64,000 nucleotides of DNA from assembly GCF_001465545.3 (NCBI RefSeq), contig NZ_CP013480.3:5890001-5954000 (forward strand), written 5' to 3'. A program made the translations under genes and the position numbers. The notes under the pieces are model-generated. The model saw nothing but the letters and a program-made list of their open reading frames with translations, was not told where the DNA came from and ran no database searches. This document shows, piece after piece, positions 44,438 to 53,765 of the stretch. Position 1 is the stretch's first letter. Each line of letters starts with the position of its first letter. The DNA comes from Pandoraea norimbergensis (GTDB taxonomy: Bacteria > Pseudomonadota > Gammaproteobacteria > Burkholderiales > Burkholderiaceae).

Positions 44438-45000
44438 AGGAGAAGCCCAACAAACGTATCATCGATGGCGGGATGCGCTGCATCCCGCGGGGAAAGGCCA
44501 ATTACCGGCAAGGGCCAGTCAATTGCCAGACGCGCGTCCGTAGCACACAAGCCGCCTTCGGCCGGTCCACAGTACGCCGCCGTGTGGAAATACAAGAGCT
44601 CGCAGTCGTCGCTCAGGCACTGAAAACCATGAGCGAACCCTTCGGGAATCAGCAGCGAACGGTGATTCTCTGCGCTCAACACCTGCGCATGCCATTGGAG
44701 AAAAGTCGGCGAATCGCGCCGCAGATCCACGGCCACGTCAAACACTTCACCGCGAATGCAACTCACGAGTTTGACCTCGGCATGGGGTGGGCGCTGGAAA
44801 TGCATCCCTCGCACCGTGCCTCGTTTCGCCGTCGCGGTGTGGTTGATCTGCGCAATACGACGTGAGCCGAGCACCCCGTCGAGATCGTCGGCACAGTACA
44901 TCCGTTCCAAGTATCCGCGCGCGTCTCCCATCACCTGCTTATCGAGGACCTTGAGTCCTTGCAGGGCAGTATCCACGATATCGAAACGACCGCTGATCAT
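44434..45000 (-). CDS. rfbC: dTDP-4-dehydrorhamnose 3,5-epimerase family protein (CDP-sugar epimerase)
   Basis: A 188-residue RmlC-type cupin. Conserved elements are RIAQINHTATAKRGTVRGMH, FQRPPHAEVKLVSCIRGEVF, DVAVDLRRDSPTF and LIPEGFAHGFQCLSDDCELL, with the catalytic histidine in GMHFQ. It is slightly shorter and more divergent than true RmlC, and lies inside the CDP-sugar unit rather than with rmlA, B and D. It therefore probably epimerises the CDP-4-keto intermediate at C3 and/or C5. ATGA overlaps join it to rfbG and to the C-methyltransferase gene. The symbol is by family only. Confidence 0.8.
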   Translation of the reverse strand: MISGRFDIVDTALQGLKVLDKQVMGDARGYLERMYCADDLDGVLGSRRIAQINHTATAKRGTVRGMHFQRPPHAEVKLVSCIRGEVFDVAVDLRRDSPTFLQWHAQVLSAENHRSLLIPEGFAHGFQCLSDDCELLYFHTAAYCGPAEGGLCATDARLAIDWPLPVIGLSPRDAAHPAIDDTFVGLLL

Positions 45001-46058
45001 TCACGCGTCCCGGCTTCGTATTGGGCAATCTGCGCCAGACTGACATCGGTCATCGACGCGCCGCGACGCCAGGCAAGGTGCCAGTCAAGCGTCTTGCGCA
45101 GTGCCGTCTCAAGATTCCAGCGCGGCGCCCAGCCCAGCAGTGACTTGGCCTTCGCGCTATCGAGCTTGAGGGTATTGGCTTCGTGTGGCTGCGGCGTGCC
45201 TTCGAGCTGCCAACTGGCGGACTCCACCTGTGCGCACAGCTGTTCGACGATCCACTGCACCGGCTTCGCGTCGGCGTCTTCCGGGCCGAAGTTCCACGCC
45301 TGTGCAAATGTGTCGCCGGCTTCGTACAGTCGCTGCGCCAGCGTCAGGTACCCAGAGAGCGGCTCCAGCACGTGCTGCCACGGGCGCACCGCAAAGGGCG
45401 AGCGAATCATGAGGGTGCGTGAGGCATCGATCGCACGCAGGAAGTCCGGGATCAGGCGATCTGCCGCCCAGTCGCCGCCGCCGATCACATTACCGGCGCG
45501 GGCGCTGCCTAGCGGGATGCCCGCTGCTTGCATGAACGAACGACGGTAGGCAGCCGTCACAATCTCTGCGCATGCCTTGCTGCTCGAGTACGGATCGTAA
45601 CCGCCCAGGCTTTCGTTCTCGCGATAGGGCCAGAGCCATTCGCGGTTCTCATAGCATTTGTCTGTCGTTACATTGACGACGCTGCGCACGCCCGGCGTTT
45701 GCCGTACCGCTTCGAATACATTGATCAGCCCCATGACATTCACGTCATAGGTCTCGACGGGCGCCACGTACGACTGCCGCACCAGCGGCTGCGCTGCCAG
45801 GTGCAACACGACGTCAGCCTGTGAAGCGCGCATCGCCTCGACCAGGCGCGCGCTATCGCGAATATCGCCGAACGTGCTCTGTGCAAGGCGCTCACGCAAT
45901 CCGGTGACTTCGAAGAAGCTGGGCTCGGTCGGGGGCGGCAGTGCATAACCGTGCACATCGGCCCCCAATTGGGTGAGCCACATGGATAGCCAGCCCCCCT
46001 TGAACCCGGTATGTCCGGTAACGAAAACGCGCTTGCCGCGCCAGAATTCCTGGCTCAT
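44997..46058 (-). CDS. rfbG: CDP-glucose 4,6-dehydratase
   Basis: A 353-residue extended SDR enzyme. The N-terminal GHTGFKGGWLSMWLTQLGAD, HGYALPPPTEPSFFEVTGL and catalytic YDPYSSSKACAEIVTAAYR are signatures of RfbG, which makes CDP-4-keto-6-deoxy-D-glucose with bound NAD. The ATG at 46058, preceded by AGAGG, overlaps the rfbF stop as ATGA. A GTG two codons upstream is less likely. Paired with rfbF it opens the CDP-deoxyhexose branch. No rfbH (3-deoxygenation) is present, so 3,6-dideoxyhexoses are not expected from this locus alone. Confidence 0.92.
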   Translation of the reverse strand: MSQEFWRGKRVFVTGHTGFKGGWLSMWLTQLGADVHGYALPPPTEPSFFEVTGLRERLAQSTFGDIRDSARLVEAMRASQADVVLHLAAQPLVRQSYVAPVETYDVNVMGLINVFEAVRQTPGVRSVVNVTTDKCYENREWLWPYRENESLGGYDPYSSSKACAEIVTAAYRRSFMQAAGIPLGSARAGNVIGGGDWAADRLIPDFLRAIDASRTLMIRSPFAVRPWQHVLEPLSGYLTLAQRLYEAGDTFAQAWNFGPEDADAKPVQWIVEQLCAQVESASWQLEGTPQPHEANTLKLDSAKAKSLLGWAPRWNLETALRKTLDWHLAWRRGASMTDVSLAQIAQYEAGTRE

Positions 46059-46828
46059 GCCCACCTCTTCCAGGGAGCATCACCCGAACTCCACATCTCT
46101 TCGAGCATGTTCTTTTCGCGCAATGTGTCCATTGGCTGCCAGAACCCATCGTGCTGGAAAGCTTCCAATTGGCCACGACGCGCCAGTTCCACGAGCGGTG
46201 CCGCTTCCCAACTGGTATCGTCGTTGTCGATCAGATCGAGGCACTTCGGCGACAGCACGAAGAACCCACCGTTGATAAGTCCGCCGTCACCGCGCGGCTT
46301 CTCGCTGAAGCCGGCGACGCTCGTGCCATCCAGGCGCAGTGCGCCGTAGCGTCCCGGTGGTTGCACGGCAGCCACCGTGGCCCACTTGCCGTGCTCGCGG
46401 TGGAAAGCCAGTTCCGCCGAGATATCGATATCGGACACGCCGTCGCCATAGGTGAAGCAGAACGCTTCGTCATCGCACACGTAATTCGCCACACGCTTGA
46501 GGCGGCCACCGGTCATCGTGTTTTCGCCGGTATCGATCAACGTCACGCGCCAGGGCTCGGCCTTCTGGTGATGCACTTCCATCCGATTGTTGGCCATGTC
46601 GAACGTCACGTCGGACATGTGCAGGAAGTAGTTCGCGAAATACTCCTTGATCACGTAGCCCTTATAGCCACAACAGATCACGAAATCGTTGATCCCGTGT
46701 GCGGAGTAGATCTTCATGATGTGCCACAGGATCGGCTTTCCGCCGATCTCGATCATGGGCTTAGGCTTCAGATGCGTTTCCTCGGAAATTCGGGTTCCGA
46801 GTCCACCTGCGAGGATGACGGCCTTCAT
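46055..46828 (-). CDS. rfbF: Glucose-1-phosphate cytidylyltransferase
   Basis: A 257-residue nucleotidyltransferase with the family opening MKAVILAGGLGTRISEETHL followed by KPKPMIEIGGKPILWHIMKI, and FCFTYGDGVSDIDISAELAF, the metal-binding region. The motif pattern and length match RfbF/DdhA, which forms CDP-glucose from glucose 1-phosphate and CTP. It is followed with a 4-bp overlap by rfbG and preceded, 5 bases away, by gmd. Confidence 0.93.
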   Translation of the reverse strand: MKAVILAGGLGTRISEETHLKPKPMIEIGGKPILWHIMKIYSAHGINDFVICCGYKGYVIKEYFANYFLHMSDVTFDMANNRMEVHHQKAEPWRVTLIDTGENTMTGGRLKRVANYVCDDEAFCFTYGDGVSDIDISAELAFHREHGKWATVAAVQPPGRYGALRLDGTSVAGFSEKPRGDGGLINGGFFVLSPKCLDLIDNDDTSWEAAPLVELARRGQLEAFQHDGFWQPMDTLREKNMLEEMWSSGDAPWKRWA

Positions 46829-46833
46829 AAGCT

Positions 46834-47925
46834 TTACTCTGTGCTGACGGTAAATTGATAACCATGTGCCTTGAGCAGGGCGTGTTTCTTGGCATCAGCC
46901 AAGTCAGATGCCACCATTTCGGCGACCATCTCGTCCAGCGTAATTTCTGGCACCCAGCCAAGTTTTTCGCGCGCCTTGGTCGGATCGCCCAGCAGGGTTT
47001 CGACTTCGGTCGGCCGGAAGTAGCGCGGATCGATTCGCACCACGGCCTTGTCGCCCCAGTAGCCGACTTCATCGACACCGTGACCTTCCCAGCGAATCGT
47101 CTTGCCGAGCGCTTCACTCGTCTTTTCGATGAACTGGCGCACGCTGTATTGGACGCCGGTCGCAATGACGAAGTCTTCGGGATTGTCCTGCTGGAGCATC
47201 AGCCATTGCATGCGCACATAGTCCTTGGCATGCCCCCAGTCGCGCAGGGCTTCGATATTGCCCATGTACAGGCAATCTTCCAGATCCTGGCTGATGTTGG
47301 CCAAACCGCGCGTAATTTTACGTGTGACGAACGTCTCGCCACGACGCGGGCTTTCGTGATTGAACAAAATGCCGTTGCAGGCGTAGATGCCGTAGGCTTC
47401 GCGGTAGTTGACCGTAATCCAGTACGCGTACAGTTTGGCCACGGCATACGGGCTGCGCGGGTAGAACGGTGTGGTCTCGCGCTGCGGCGTTTCCTGCACC
47501 AGACCATACAGCTCCGACGTACTCGCCTGATAGAAGCGGGTCGTCTTTTCCATCCCCAGAATGCGAATGGCTTCCAGCAGACGGAGTGTACCCATCGCAT
47601 CGACATCCGCCGTGTACTCAGGGCTCTCAAAACTGACGGCAACGTGCGACTGCGCGCCGAGGTTGTAGATCTCGGTCGGTTTCGTCTCCTGGATCAGGCG
47701 AACGAGGTTGCTCGTGTCGCTCAGATCGCCGTAATGGAGCTTGAACCGCACGTTCTCGTGGTGCAGATCTTCATAAATGTGATCTACGCGCTGCGTATTG
47801 AACGAGCTGGCGCGACGCTTGATCCCATGAACAAGATAGCCTTTCTCAAGCAGAAACTCGGCTAGATAAGAGCCATCCTGGCCGGTGATGCCAGTGATGA
47901 GCGCGACTTTTTGCTGTTCCGACAT
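46834..47925 (-). CDS. gmd: GDP-mannose 4,6-dehydratase
   Basis: A 363-residue extended SDR enzyme. [20 protein letters not shown] carries the coenzyme motif, [17 protein letters not shown] is the Gmd-specific loop, and the active site is [20 protein letters not shown] with an upstream STSELYG. It converts GDP-D-mannose to GDP-4-keto-6-deoxymannose. It follows fcl and manC on the same strand, so the pathway from mannose 1-phosphate to GDP-L-fucose is complete here. Confidence 0.95.
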   Translation of the reverse strand: MSEQQKVALITGITGQDGSYLAEFLLEKGYLVHGIKRRASSFNTQRVDHIYEDLHHENVRFKLHYGDLSDTSNLVRLIQETKPTEIYNLGAQSHVAVSFESPEYTADVDAMGTLRLLEAIRILGMEKTTRFYQASTSELYGLVQETPQRETTPFYPRSPYAVAKLYAYWITVNYREAYGIYACNGILFNHESPRRGETFVTRKITRGLANISQDLEDCLYMGNIEALRDWGHAKDYVRMQWLMLQQDNPEDFVIATGVQYSVRQFIEKTSEALGKTIRWEGHGVDEVGYWGDKAVVRIDPRYFRPTEVETLLGDPTKAREKLGWVPEITLDEMVAEMVASDLADAKKHALLKAHGYQFTVSTE

Positions 47926-47940
47926 GACGTGCAGTGTTCC

Positions 47941-48909
47941 TTATACGCGGGTTGAAGCCGAATTCAAAAAATCCTGATAGGCCAGTGGCAAGCCTCGTGC
48001 CAGCGACACACCCGCCGACCATCCGAGGCTATTGAGCCGCTCGCTATTCATGAGCTTGCGCGGAGCGCCGTCCGGCTTAGTCGCATCGAACTGGATCTCG
48101 CCGGTATAACCCACTGTGGCGGCAACCGTCTGAGCCAGTTCGCGAATCGACACATCGTCACCAAAGCCGACGTTGATATGGCTGAGCATCGGCTGCGTGT
48201 GTGTGTCATACACGTCGCGTGAGAGATTCATCACATGCACGCTGGCCGCCGCCATATCGTCCACATAAAGGAATTCGCGACGCGGCGTACCGCTCCCCCA
48301 CACCACGACGGTCGGTGCGTCAGCCGCTTTGGCCTCGTGAAAACGGCGCAGCAACGCCGGAATCACATGACTGTTTTCCGGGTGATAGTTGTCGCCCGGG
48401 CCATAGAGATTGGTCGGCATGACGCTGCGATAGTCCACACCGTACTGGCGGTTGTAGCTCTCGCACAACTTGATGCCTGCGATTTTCGCAATGGCATAAG
48501 GTTCGTTGGTCGGCTCTAGCGTGCCGCTCAGCAACGCATCCTCACGCATCGGTTGTGCCGCGAGCTTTGGGTAGATGCAACTGGAGCCGAGAAACAGCAA
48601 CTTACCTACGCCATGCCGATAGGCAGAATCGATCACGTTCGCCTGAAGCACCAGGTTGTCGTAGATGAATTCGGCGGGATACGTGTTGTTGGCATGAATG
48701 CCGCCCACCTTCGCTGCCGCCAGATACACCTGATCAATGGCTTCGGCGGCAAAAAAGGCCTGCACATCGGCCTGGCACGTGAGGTCCAGTTCCGCTCGGG
48801 TACGAGTGACGATTCGATCGGTGGGATGTCCAGCGGCTACCAGTTGACGCACGATCGCGCTGCCCACCATGCCGCGGTGGCCTGCAACGAAGATTTTTGG
48901 GTAAGTCAT
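47941..48909 (-). CDS. fcl: GDP-L-fucose synthase
   Basis: A 322-residue SDR enzyme with [20 protein letters not shown], the [20 protein letters not shown] segment, [20 protein letters not shown] and catalytic [20 protein letters not shown], all diagnostic of WcaG/Fcl, which performs 3,5-epimerisation and 4-reduction to GDP-L-fucose. The ATG at 48909 is chosen because it opens the [12 protein letters not shown]-terminus. The longer frame adds 54 unrelated residues overlapping manC. It lies 10 bases downstream of the manC stop. Confidence 0.93.
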   Translation of the reverse strand: MTYPKIFVAGHRGMVGSAIVRQLVAAGHPTDRIVTRTRAELDLTCQADVQAFFAAEAIDQVYLAAAKVGGIHANNTYPAEFIYDNLVLQANVIDSAYRHGVGKLLFLGSSCIYPKLAAQPMREDALLSGTLEPTNEPYAIAKIAGIKLCESYNRQYGVDYRSVMPTNLYGPGDNYHPENSHVIPALLRRFHEAKAADAPTVVVWGSGTPRREFLYVDDMAAASVHVMNLSRDVYDTHTQPMLSHINVGFGDDVSIRELAQTVAATVGYTGEIQFDATKPDGAPRKLMNSERLNSLGWSAGVSLARGLPLAYQDFLNSASTRV

Positions 48910-48919
48910 AAAATAAATG

Positions 48920-50335
48920 CTACGCCCTACCGTAGGTATCTTCGAGGCGAATGATATCGTCCTCGCCCAGATAGCTGCCGGATTGGATTTCAATGATTTC
49001 GAGCTCGACCTTGCCCGGATTGCGCAGACGGTGCACTTCACCGATAGGGATATAGGTCGATTGATTTTCACTCAACAGGAACGTCTCGTTACCGCGCGTG
49101 ACTTCGGCAACGCCCTTGACAACGATCCAGTGTTCGGCGCGGTGATGGTGCTTCTGCAAACTCAGGGCCGCACCAGGCCGCACCCCGATCCGCTTGACCT
49201 GAAACCTCTCGCCGGCTTCCAACGCGTCATACCAGCCCCACGGCCGCGCCACCTTGCGATGCGCAACCGCTTCTACGTATTGTTCCGTTTCGAGGCGGCT
49301 GACCACTTCCTTCACATCCTCGGCACAGTGGCGGCTCGCGACCAGCACGGCATCCGGCGTATCGACGATCACCAGATCCTCCGTTCCGAGCGCGACGACC
49401 GGGCGATGCGGGGCACGAATAAACGTATTGCTCGACTTGTGCACAAAACCACGGCCGTGTACGCGGTTGCCGCGCTCGTCCGGCTGAGCCAGATCCGCCA
49501 CCGCATTCCAACTGCCGACATCGCTCCACTGTCCACGAAACGGGAACACCACGACATTGCTGTGTCGTTCGATCACGGCGAAGTCGATGCTCTGCGATCG
49601 ACACTGCTTCAACGCGGCCGCATCCGGACGGACGAACGTGTGACCGGACGGCGCGTTATCCTTCTGCGCGCCGAGCATTGCCTGCTGACAGCATTCGAGA
49701 ATATCTGGCGCGAATCTCGCCAGTGCGTCGATCAGAGTGGATGCTTTGCAAAGGAAAATACCCGCGTTCCAAAGCACGTCGCCCGAGAGCAGCAGCGCCT
49801 GGGCCTTGTCGGCAGGTGGTTTTTCGATGAACTCTACGACCGGAAAACTGCCGTCGGCTTGTTTTTCTCCGAAGCGAATGTAGCCGTACGCCGTGCTGGG
49901 TAGCGAAGGCACCACGCCGAAGGTCACAATCGCCCCGGCCTCAGCGGCGGCGACGCCAGACTGGACCATCTCAACGAAAGCGGAAACGTCCGGGATGTGG
50001 TGGTCTGCCGGGCAGAAAAGCAGCAGTTCGTCCGGCGAGGACTCGCCAAGTGCTGCCAGCGCCATCGCGGCGGCAGTATTGCGCGGCGTGGACTCGAGAA
50101 TGAGGCTTCCGGTCGTGCCCGCGCGCTGCATCGCATCGACCACCATGAAGCGATGATCTTCGGCAGCCACCGTCACCACGCGATCGCCGAGCGCCTTGAC
50201 GCGCCGAAGCGTCATATCAAGCAGGCTCGAGTCGCCAATCAGTTCCGCAAACTGTTTCGGAAAGCTCTTGCGCGAAAGGGGCCACAGCCGGGTACCGGAG
50301 CCTCCGCAAAGCACTACAGGGATAATTTGCTTCAT
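48920..50335 (-). CDS. manC: Mannose-1-phosphate guanylyltransferase / mannose-6-phosphate isomerase
   Basis: A 471-residue bifunctional enzyme. The guanylyltransferase domain opens with [20 protein letters not shown] followed by SFPKQF. The C-terminal cupin isomerase domain (from about residue 350) contains [20 protein letters not shown] and [20 protein letters not shown]. It makes GDP-mannose, the precursor used by gmd and fcl. It is the first recognised gene of the polysaccharide locus. There is no good Shine-Dalgarno, but the ATG overlaps the stop of a short upstream reading frame as ATGA, so translational coupling is possible. Confidence 0.94.
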   Translation of the reverse strand: MKQIIPVVLCGGSGTRLWPLSRKSFPKQFAELIGDSSLLDMTLRRVKALGDRVVTVAAEDHRFMVVDAMQRAGTTGSLILESTPRNTAAAMALAALGESSPDELLLFCPADHHIPDVSAFVEMVQSGVAAAEAGAIVTFGVVPSLPSTAYGYIRFGEKQADGSFPVVEFIEKPPADKAQALLLSGDVLWNAGIFLCKASTLIDALARFAPDILECCQQAMLGAQKDNAPSGHTFVRPDAAALKQCRSQSIDFAVIERHSNVVVFPFRGQWSDVGSWNAVADLAQPDERGNRVHGRGFVHKSSNTFIRAPHRPVVALGTEDLVIVDTPDAVLVASRHCAEDVKEVVSRLETEQYVEAVAHRKVARPWGWYDALEAGERFQVKRIGVRPGAALSLQKHHHRAEHWIVVKGVAEVTRGNETFLLSENQSTYIPIGEVHRLRNPGKVELEIIEIQSGSYLGEDDIIRLEDTYGRA

Positions 50336-50388
50336 AGTTTGGGATGCACTAGCTTCACTACTCGTATGGCCACGACTTGCGTAGACAT
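50332..50388 (-). CDS. Possible leader peptide upstream of manC
   Basis: An 18-codon frame ([18 protein letters not shown]) ends with a TGA that overlaps the manC ATG as ATGA. The frame is open further upstream, to a GTG at 50556. Because manC itself lacks a clear ribosome binding site, re-initiation from this frame is conceivable. A GGA 11 bases before its ATG is a weak site. No similarity to any known peptide is claimed. Confidence 0.25.
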   Translation of the reverse strand: MSTQVVAIRVVKLVHPKL

Positions 50389-51121
50389 GCTGTCGAATTT
50401 CCGGCGCGCGTTATGCGCAGCCGTCGTGTTCTTGCGTGAGCTGAAACCGCTGAGGGCGTCGCCAGAGCCGACGCGCGCCCCACTCACCTTGTACAGGCCT
50501 TCGGTTTCCCGCAAATTATGTTGTTGAGACGACGCGTACGCCAATTGCGTCTGCACGTCTTTTTGTCACGCCCCCCAAGGCACGGATATCCCCCTTTCAA
50601 TGCGAAGGCTCGGTCACTGGCACATTTCGTTATATCGAATGACCAAGATCCGCCCATCACATTCAGCTACGCTCGCGATATGAAGAATCACGCTGGGTAT
50701 TTACCACCGGCTCCCTATGGAGAACGAGCCGCGTCCATTGTGATCCAGGGCTTTTAATGCGAGCGCCCCGTTCAAGTGTCCTGAAAAATTCAAATACTCA
50801 GCACTAACAGCACAGCAAAAGCAACGTTACCAGCGAAGCCGGTCACCCGCGCCCCTGGTTGCCAAATGTTACACCAGTGTCGCTAGCGGCCCGCCCTAAG
50901 ACGGCACGGTCGAAAATTGTATCGTTGGCCAGAGCGTGCTGGCAAACCAAATTCCTCATAGCCGCTTTCGTACTGATATTAATTGCATGGCACCGCAACA
51001 TTTTGACAACACTTTCCGGAATTCAGGGCTTGTGAGTCAAGTTTCGATGTAATCGCAAAAAACCAGATTGATTTAATACGGACGTCAAATACGCAATGGC
51101 GTTCGGCAGAATATCGGGTCG
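50389..51121. other. AT-richer intergenic region upstream of the polysaccharide locus
   Basis: More than 700 bases without a supportable gene, visibly richer in A and T than the flanks. The promoter or promoters of the manC operon should lie here, but no clear -35/-10 pair was found, and I saw no JUMPstart element or riboswitch. An ORF of 79 codons (50518-50757) has no ribosome binding site or protein-like composition. Confidence 0.5.
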
Positions 51122-51152
51122 AAAAGCGGCCCTAATGTTAGAGGCCGCTTTT
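51122..51152 (-). terminator. Intrinsic terminator downstream of tRNA-Ala
   Basis: A perfect 10-bp inverted repeat, AAAAGCGGCC at 51122-51131 and GGCCGCTTTT at 51143-51152 with an 11-base loop, starts 13 bases beyond the tRNA 3' end. A stem flanked by A and T tracts is a typical, potentially bidirectional, rho-independent terminator. Confidence 0.8.
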
Positions 51153-51164
51153 GAAAAGAGGCAC

Positions 51165-51240
<76 letters not shown>

Positions 51241-51253
51241 ACACGAAGCCCCG

Positions 51254-51259
51254 ATTATA
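51254..51259 (-). promoter_or_regulatory. -10 element for tRNA-Ala
   Basis: A perfect TATAAT on the minus strand ends 13 bases before the mature tRNA 5' end, leaving a leader of about 7 bases after a normal start site. No good -35 hexamer is found at 16-18 bases. Confidence 0.5.
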
Positions 51260-51377
51260 GCGGCTTTTTCACAGACAACGAGCAGCCGACAAAATTGGTC
51301 GGGATTTATGAAATTTCCCGAAGTATCAATAACTTAAGCGACCGCCGATGCGTTTCAGCGGCCCCGCGCGGCCGCGA

Positions 51378-53087
51378 TCAGGCCGCCCCCTGGTTCCCCT
51401 TCATGCCCTTGATCACCGGCACTTTCGGCGCCTTTGCCACGATGGTCTTCTGGGCTCGCAGGTAGCGCGCCACCACGTCCCAGACCGGCTCGCCCTGAGC
51501 GCCTTCAGCCACCGGCGCCCAGCCAGCCACCTTGTACGTCTTGCCGGCATCGATCGGCTTGCCGTTCAGGCGCATGTCTGTGATGCGCTGGCCCATCGGC
51601 GCCATCGGATCGATCGTGTAGTCCATGCCGCCGACCCGCACCATGTCGCCGCCCTGCTGGTAGTACGGGTCCGGGTTGAACAGGTTGTCGGCCACGTCTT
51701 CGAGCACGGTCTTGATCGTCTCGCCCGTCATCGGCGTGAGCGTCGTATACGGATAGGTAATCGCCGTCTGATCGAGCAGTTGCTCCATCGTGATCGCCTG
51801 CCCCGGCAGGAGCGACGTGCCCCAGCGGAAACCCGGCGAGAAGCCGATTTCGGCATCCTTCTCGGCCATGACGGCATCGAGCAGCAACTGGTCGAAGGTG
51901 CCGTTGAAATTCCCGCGCCGGTACAACACGCCCTCCGTCACGGCGAGCGGTTCGGCCAGTTTCGCGGCAAACGGCGCACGCACGCGCTCGATCAGCGCCT
52001 GCATCGGCGCGTCGGCCGGCAGCAGGTTCGCAAAGATCGGCAACAGTTTGTAGCGGAAGTCGACCGGCTTGCCGCCCTTGACGTCGAAGTCGAGCACCGC
52101 GAGGAACTTGCCGTTCGAGCCCGCGTTGGTCACGAGCGTTTTGCCGCCCGCGTTCTCCACGATCACCGGCTTGGGCACGCCGTCATGGGTGTGCCCGCCC
52201 AGAATCGCATCGATGCCGCGCACGCGTGACGCCAGCTTCAGGTCGACGTCCATGCCGTTGTGCGAGAGCACCACCACGACCTGCGCCCCCTTGCCCCGTA
52301 CCTCGTCGACCATCGACTGCAAACGCTCTTCCTGAATGCCGAAGGTCCAGTCAGGCACGAGGTAACGCGGGTTGGCGATCGGGGTGTACGGGAACGCCTG
52401 CCCGATGATCGCCACCGGCACGCCGTTCATCGACTTCATCGTATATGGCGCAAAGACGGGGTCGCCGAAGTCGTTGGTCTGCACGTTCTGGGCGACGAAA
52501 TCGATTTTGCCCTTGAGCTGCTCTTCGACCACCGACTTCACTCGCTCGGCCCCGTAGGTGAATTCCCAGTGCGCCGTCATCACGTCGACGCCCAACGCGA
52601 GCGTGGCGTCGACCATGTCCTGCCCCTTGGTCCACATGGCCGTGCCGGAGCCCTGCCACGTGTCGCCGCCGTCGAGCAGCAAGGCACCCGGGCGCGACGC
52701 CTTCATGCGCTTGACCAGCGTGGCCAGATGCGCAAAACCGCCCACCTTGCCGTAAGTGCGCGACGCCGCAGCGAAGTCGAGATAGGTGAATGCGTAAGCG
52801 TCGGGGGTGCCCGGACGCAGCCCGTAGGCCTTCAGGAACGCGTCGCCGACCAGATGCGGCGCGCGGTTGGCCTGCGCGCCGATGCCCAGATTGACGCTCG
52901 GCTCACGGAAGTAGATCGGCAGCAACTGCGCATGGCAGTCGGTGAAGTGCAGAAAGTGCACGTTGCCGAATTTCGGCAGATCGTAAAACGTCGCAGCCGC
53001 CTTGGCCGCCGCCGTCTCGTGATGCGACAGTGCCATCCCGCCGGCCGCTGCCACCGCCAATACCTGCATGAACTCGCGTCGATCCAT
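51378..53087 (-). CDS. soxB: Thiosulfohydrolase SoxB
   Basis: A 569-residue exported enzyme. The N-terminus MDRREFMQVLAVAAAGGMAL is a twin-arginine signal. Metal-binding motifs of the 5'-nucleotidase-like fold are LHFTDCHAQLLP, LLLDGGDTWQGSG, VLSHNGMDVDLKL and DAILGGHTHDGVP. SoxB releases sulfate from the sulfur chain bound to SoxYZ in the periplasm, using a dinuclear manganese site. It is the last gene of the sox operon, downstream of the TlpA-like gene. Confidence 0.95.
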   Translation of the reverse strand: MDRREFMQVLAVAAAGGMALSHHETAAAKAAATFYDLPKFGNVHFLHFTDCHAQLLPIYFREPSVNLGIGAQANRAPHLVGDAFLKAYGLRPGTPDAYAFTYLDFAAASRTYGKVGGFAHLATLVKRMKASRPGALLLDGGDTWQGSGTAMWTKGQDMVDATLALGVDVMTAHWEFTYGAERVKSVVEEQLKGKIDFVAQNVQTNDFGDPVFAPYTMKSMNGVPVAIIGQAFPYTPIANPRYLVPDWTFGIQEERLQSMVDEVRGKGAQVVVVLSHNGMDVDLKLASRVRGIDAILGGHTHDGVPKPVIVENAGGKTLVTNAGSNGKFLAVLDFDVKGGKPVDFRYKLLPIFANLLPADAPMQALIERVRAPFAAKLAEPLAVTEGVLYRRGNFNGTFDQLLLDAVMAEKDAEIGFSPGFRWGTSLLPGQAITMEQLLDQTAITYPYTTLTPMTGETIKTVLEDVADNLFNPDPYYQQGGDMVRVGGMDYTIDPMAPMGQRITDMRLNGKPIDAGKTYKVAGWAPVAEGAQGEPVWDVVARYLRAQKTIVAKAPKVPVIKGMKGNQGAA

Positions 53088-53165
53088 TTCGTCTCCCTGG
53101 CACGCGCCTCTGGTGGCGCGCTTTTTATGTCATTCGTCGGTCACTGCCAGCGCCGCGCGCCGACA

Positions 53166-53696
53166 TCACTTGCCTGCGTAATCCGCCAGCGCCGCCACAT
53201 CCTCGCCGAACATCTCGCCGACTTCCTTGCGCAAGACTTTGCCGTCGCGGCCAATCACGTAAAGCTCCGGCAGCCCGCGCCGCTTGCCGAGCGCCGCCTG
53301 CCACGCCTCGTTATCCATACCCGCCGGGAACGTGTAGCGATGCGCCTTGAGATAGTCGATCGCCTCGGCCGGTTTCTTGTCGATCGACAGCGTAACGATC
53401 TGGATCGGCTTGCCGCGCGTGGCCTCGTACAACTTCTGAAGATGCGGATTCTGCTGCGCACAGAACGGGCACCACGACGCCCAGTACTCGACGATCACCG
53501 TGCGGCCCTTGAACGACTCGGCCGGCAGCGTCTTGCCATCGAACGTCACGAGCGACGGCAAGGTGACCGTGTCGCCCACATCCACCGCTTGCGCGGGCAT
53601 GCCGAAGGCCATGATCGCAGCGCCAAAGATGACGAGCGCCGCCCGCCGCGCGGCGTTGTCGCAGGCGGTACGAATTGAACGAAACAGGGATGTCAT
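53166..53696 (-). CDS. TlpA-family thioredoxin in the sox operon (SoxW-like)
   Basis: A 176-residue exported thioredoxin-fold protein. A signal peptide (ALVIFGAAIMAFGMPAQA) is followed by VIVEYWASWCPFCAQQNPHL with the redox motif CPFC, and by a C-terminal GLPELYVIGRDGKVLRKEVG containing the cis-proline region. Start 53696 has GGAG 6 bases upstream. Thioredoxins in sox clusters (SoxW, SoxS) keep SoxYZ or the repressor reduced. That function is inferred from context. Confidence 0.85.
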   Translation of the reverse strand: MTSLFRSIRTACDNAARRAALVIFGAAIMAFGMPAQAVDVGDTVTLPSLVTFDGKTLPAESFKGRTVIVEYWASWCPFCAQQNPHLQKLYEATRGKPIQIVTLSIDKKPAEAIDYLKAHRYTFPAGMDNEAWQAALGKRRGLPELYVIGRDGKVLRKEVGEMFGEDVAALADYAGK

Positions 53697-53765
53697 GAGG
53701 AACTCCGGAAGCCGGCCGGTCACCTGTCGTCTTCACGCAGGCGGCCGGCCGGTACGGCAGACGAC

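Noticed and set aside
42378..46828. Abequose/tyvelose (3,6-dideoxyhexose) synthesis.
   Set aside because: rfbH is absent and a C-methyltransferase is present instead.
50332..50556. 74-codon frame before manC as a full protein-coding gene.
   Set aside because: GTG start without a binding site and no protein-like composition. Only the short ATG-started end is kept, at low confidence.
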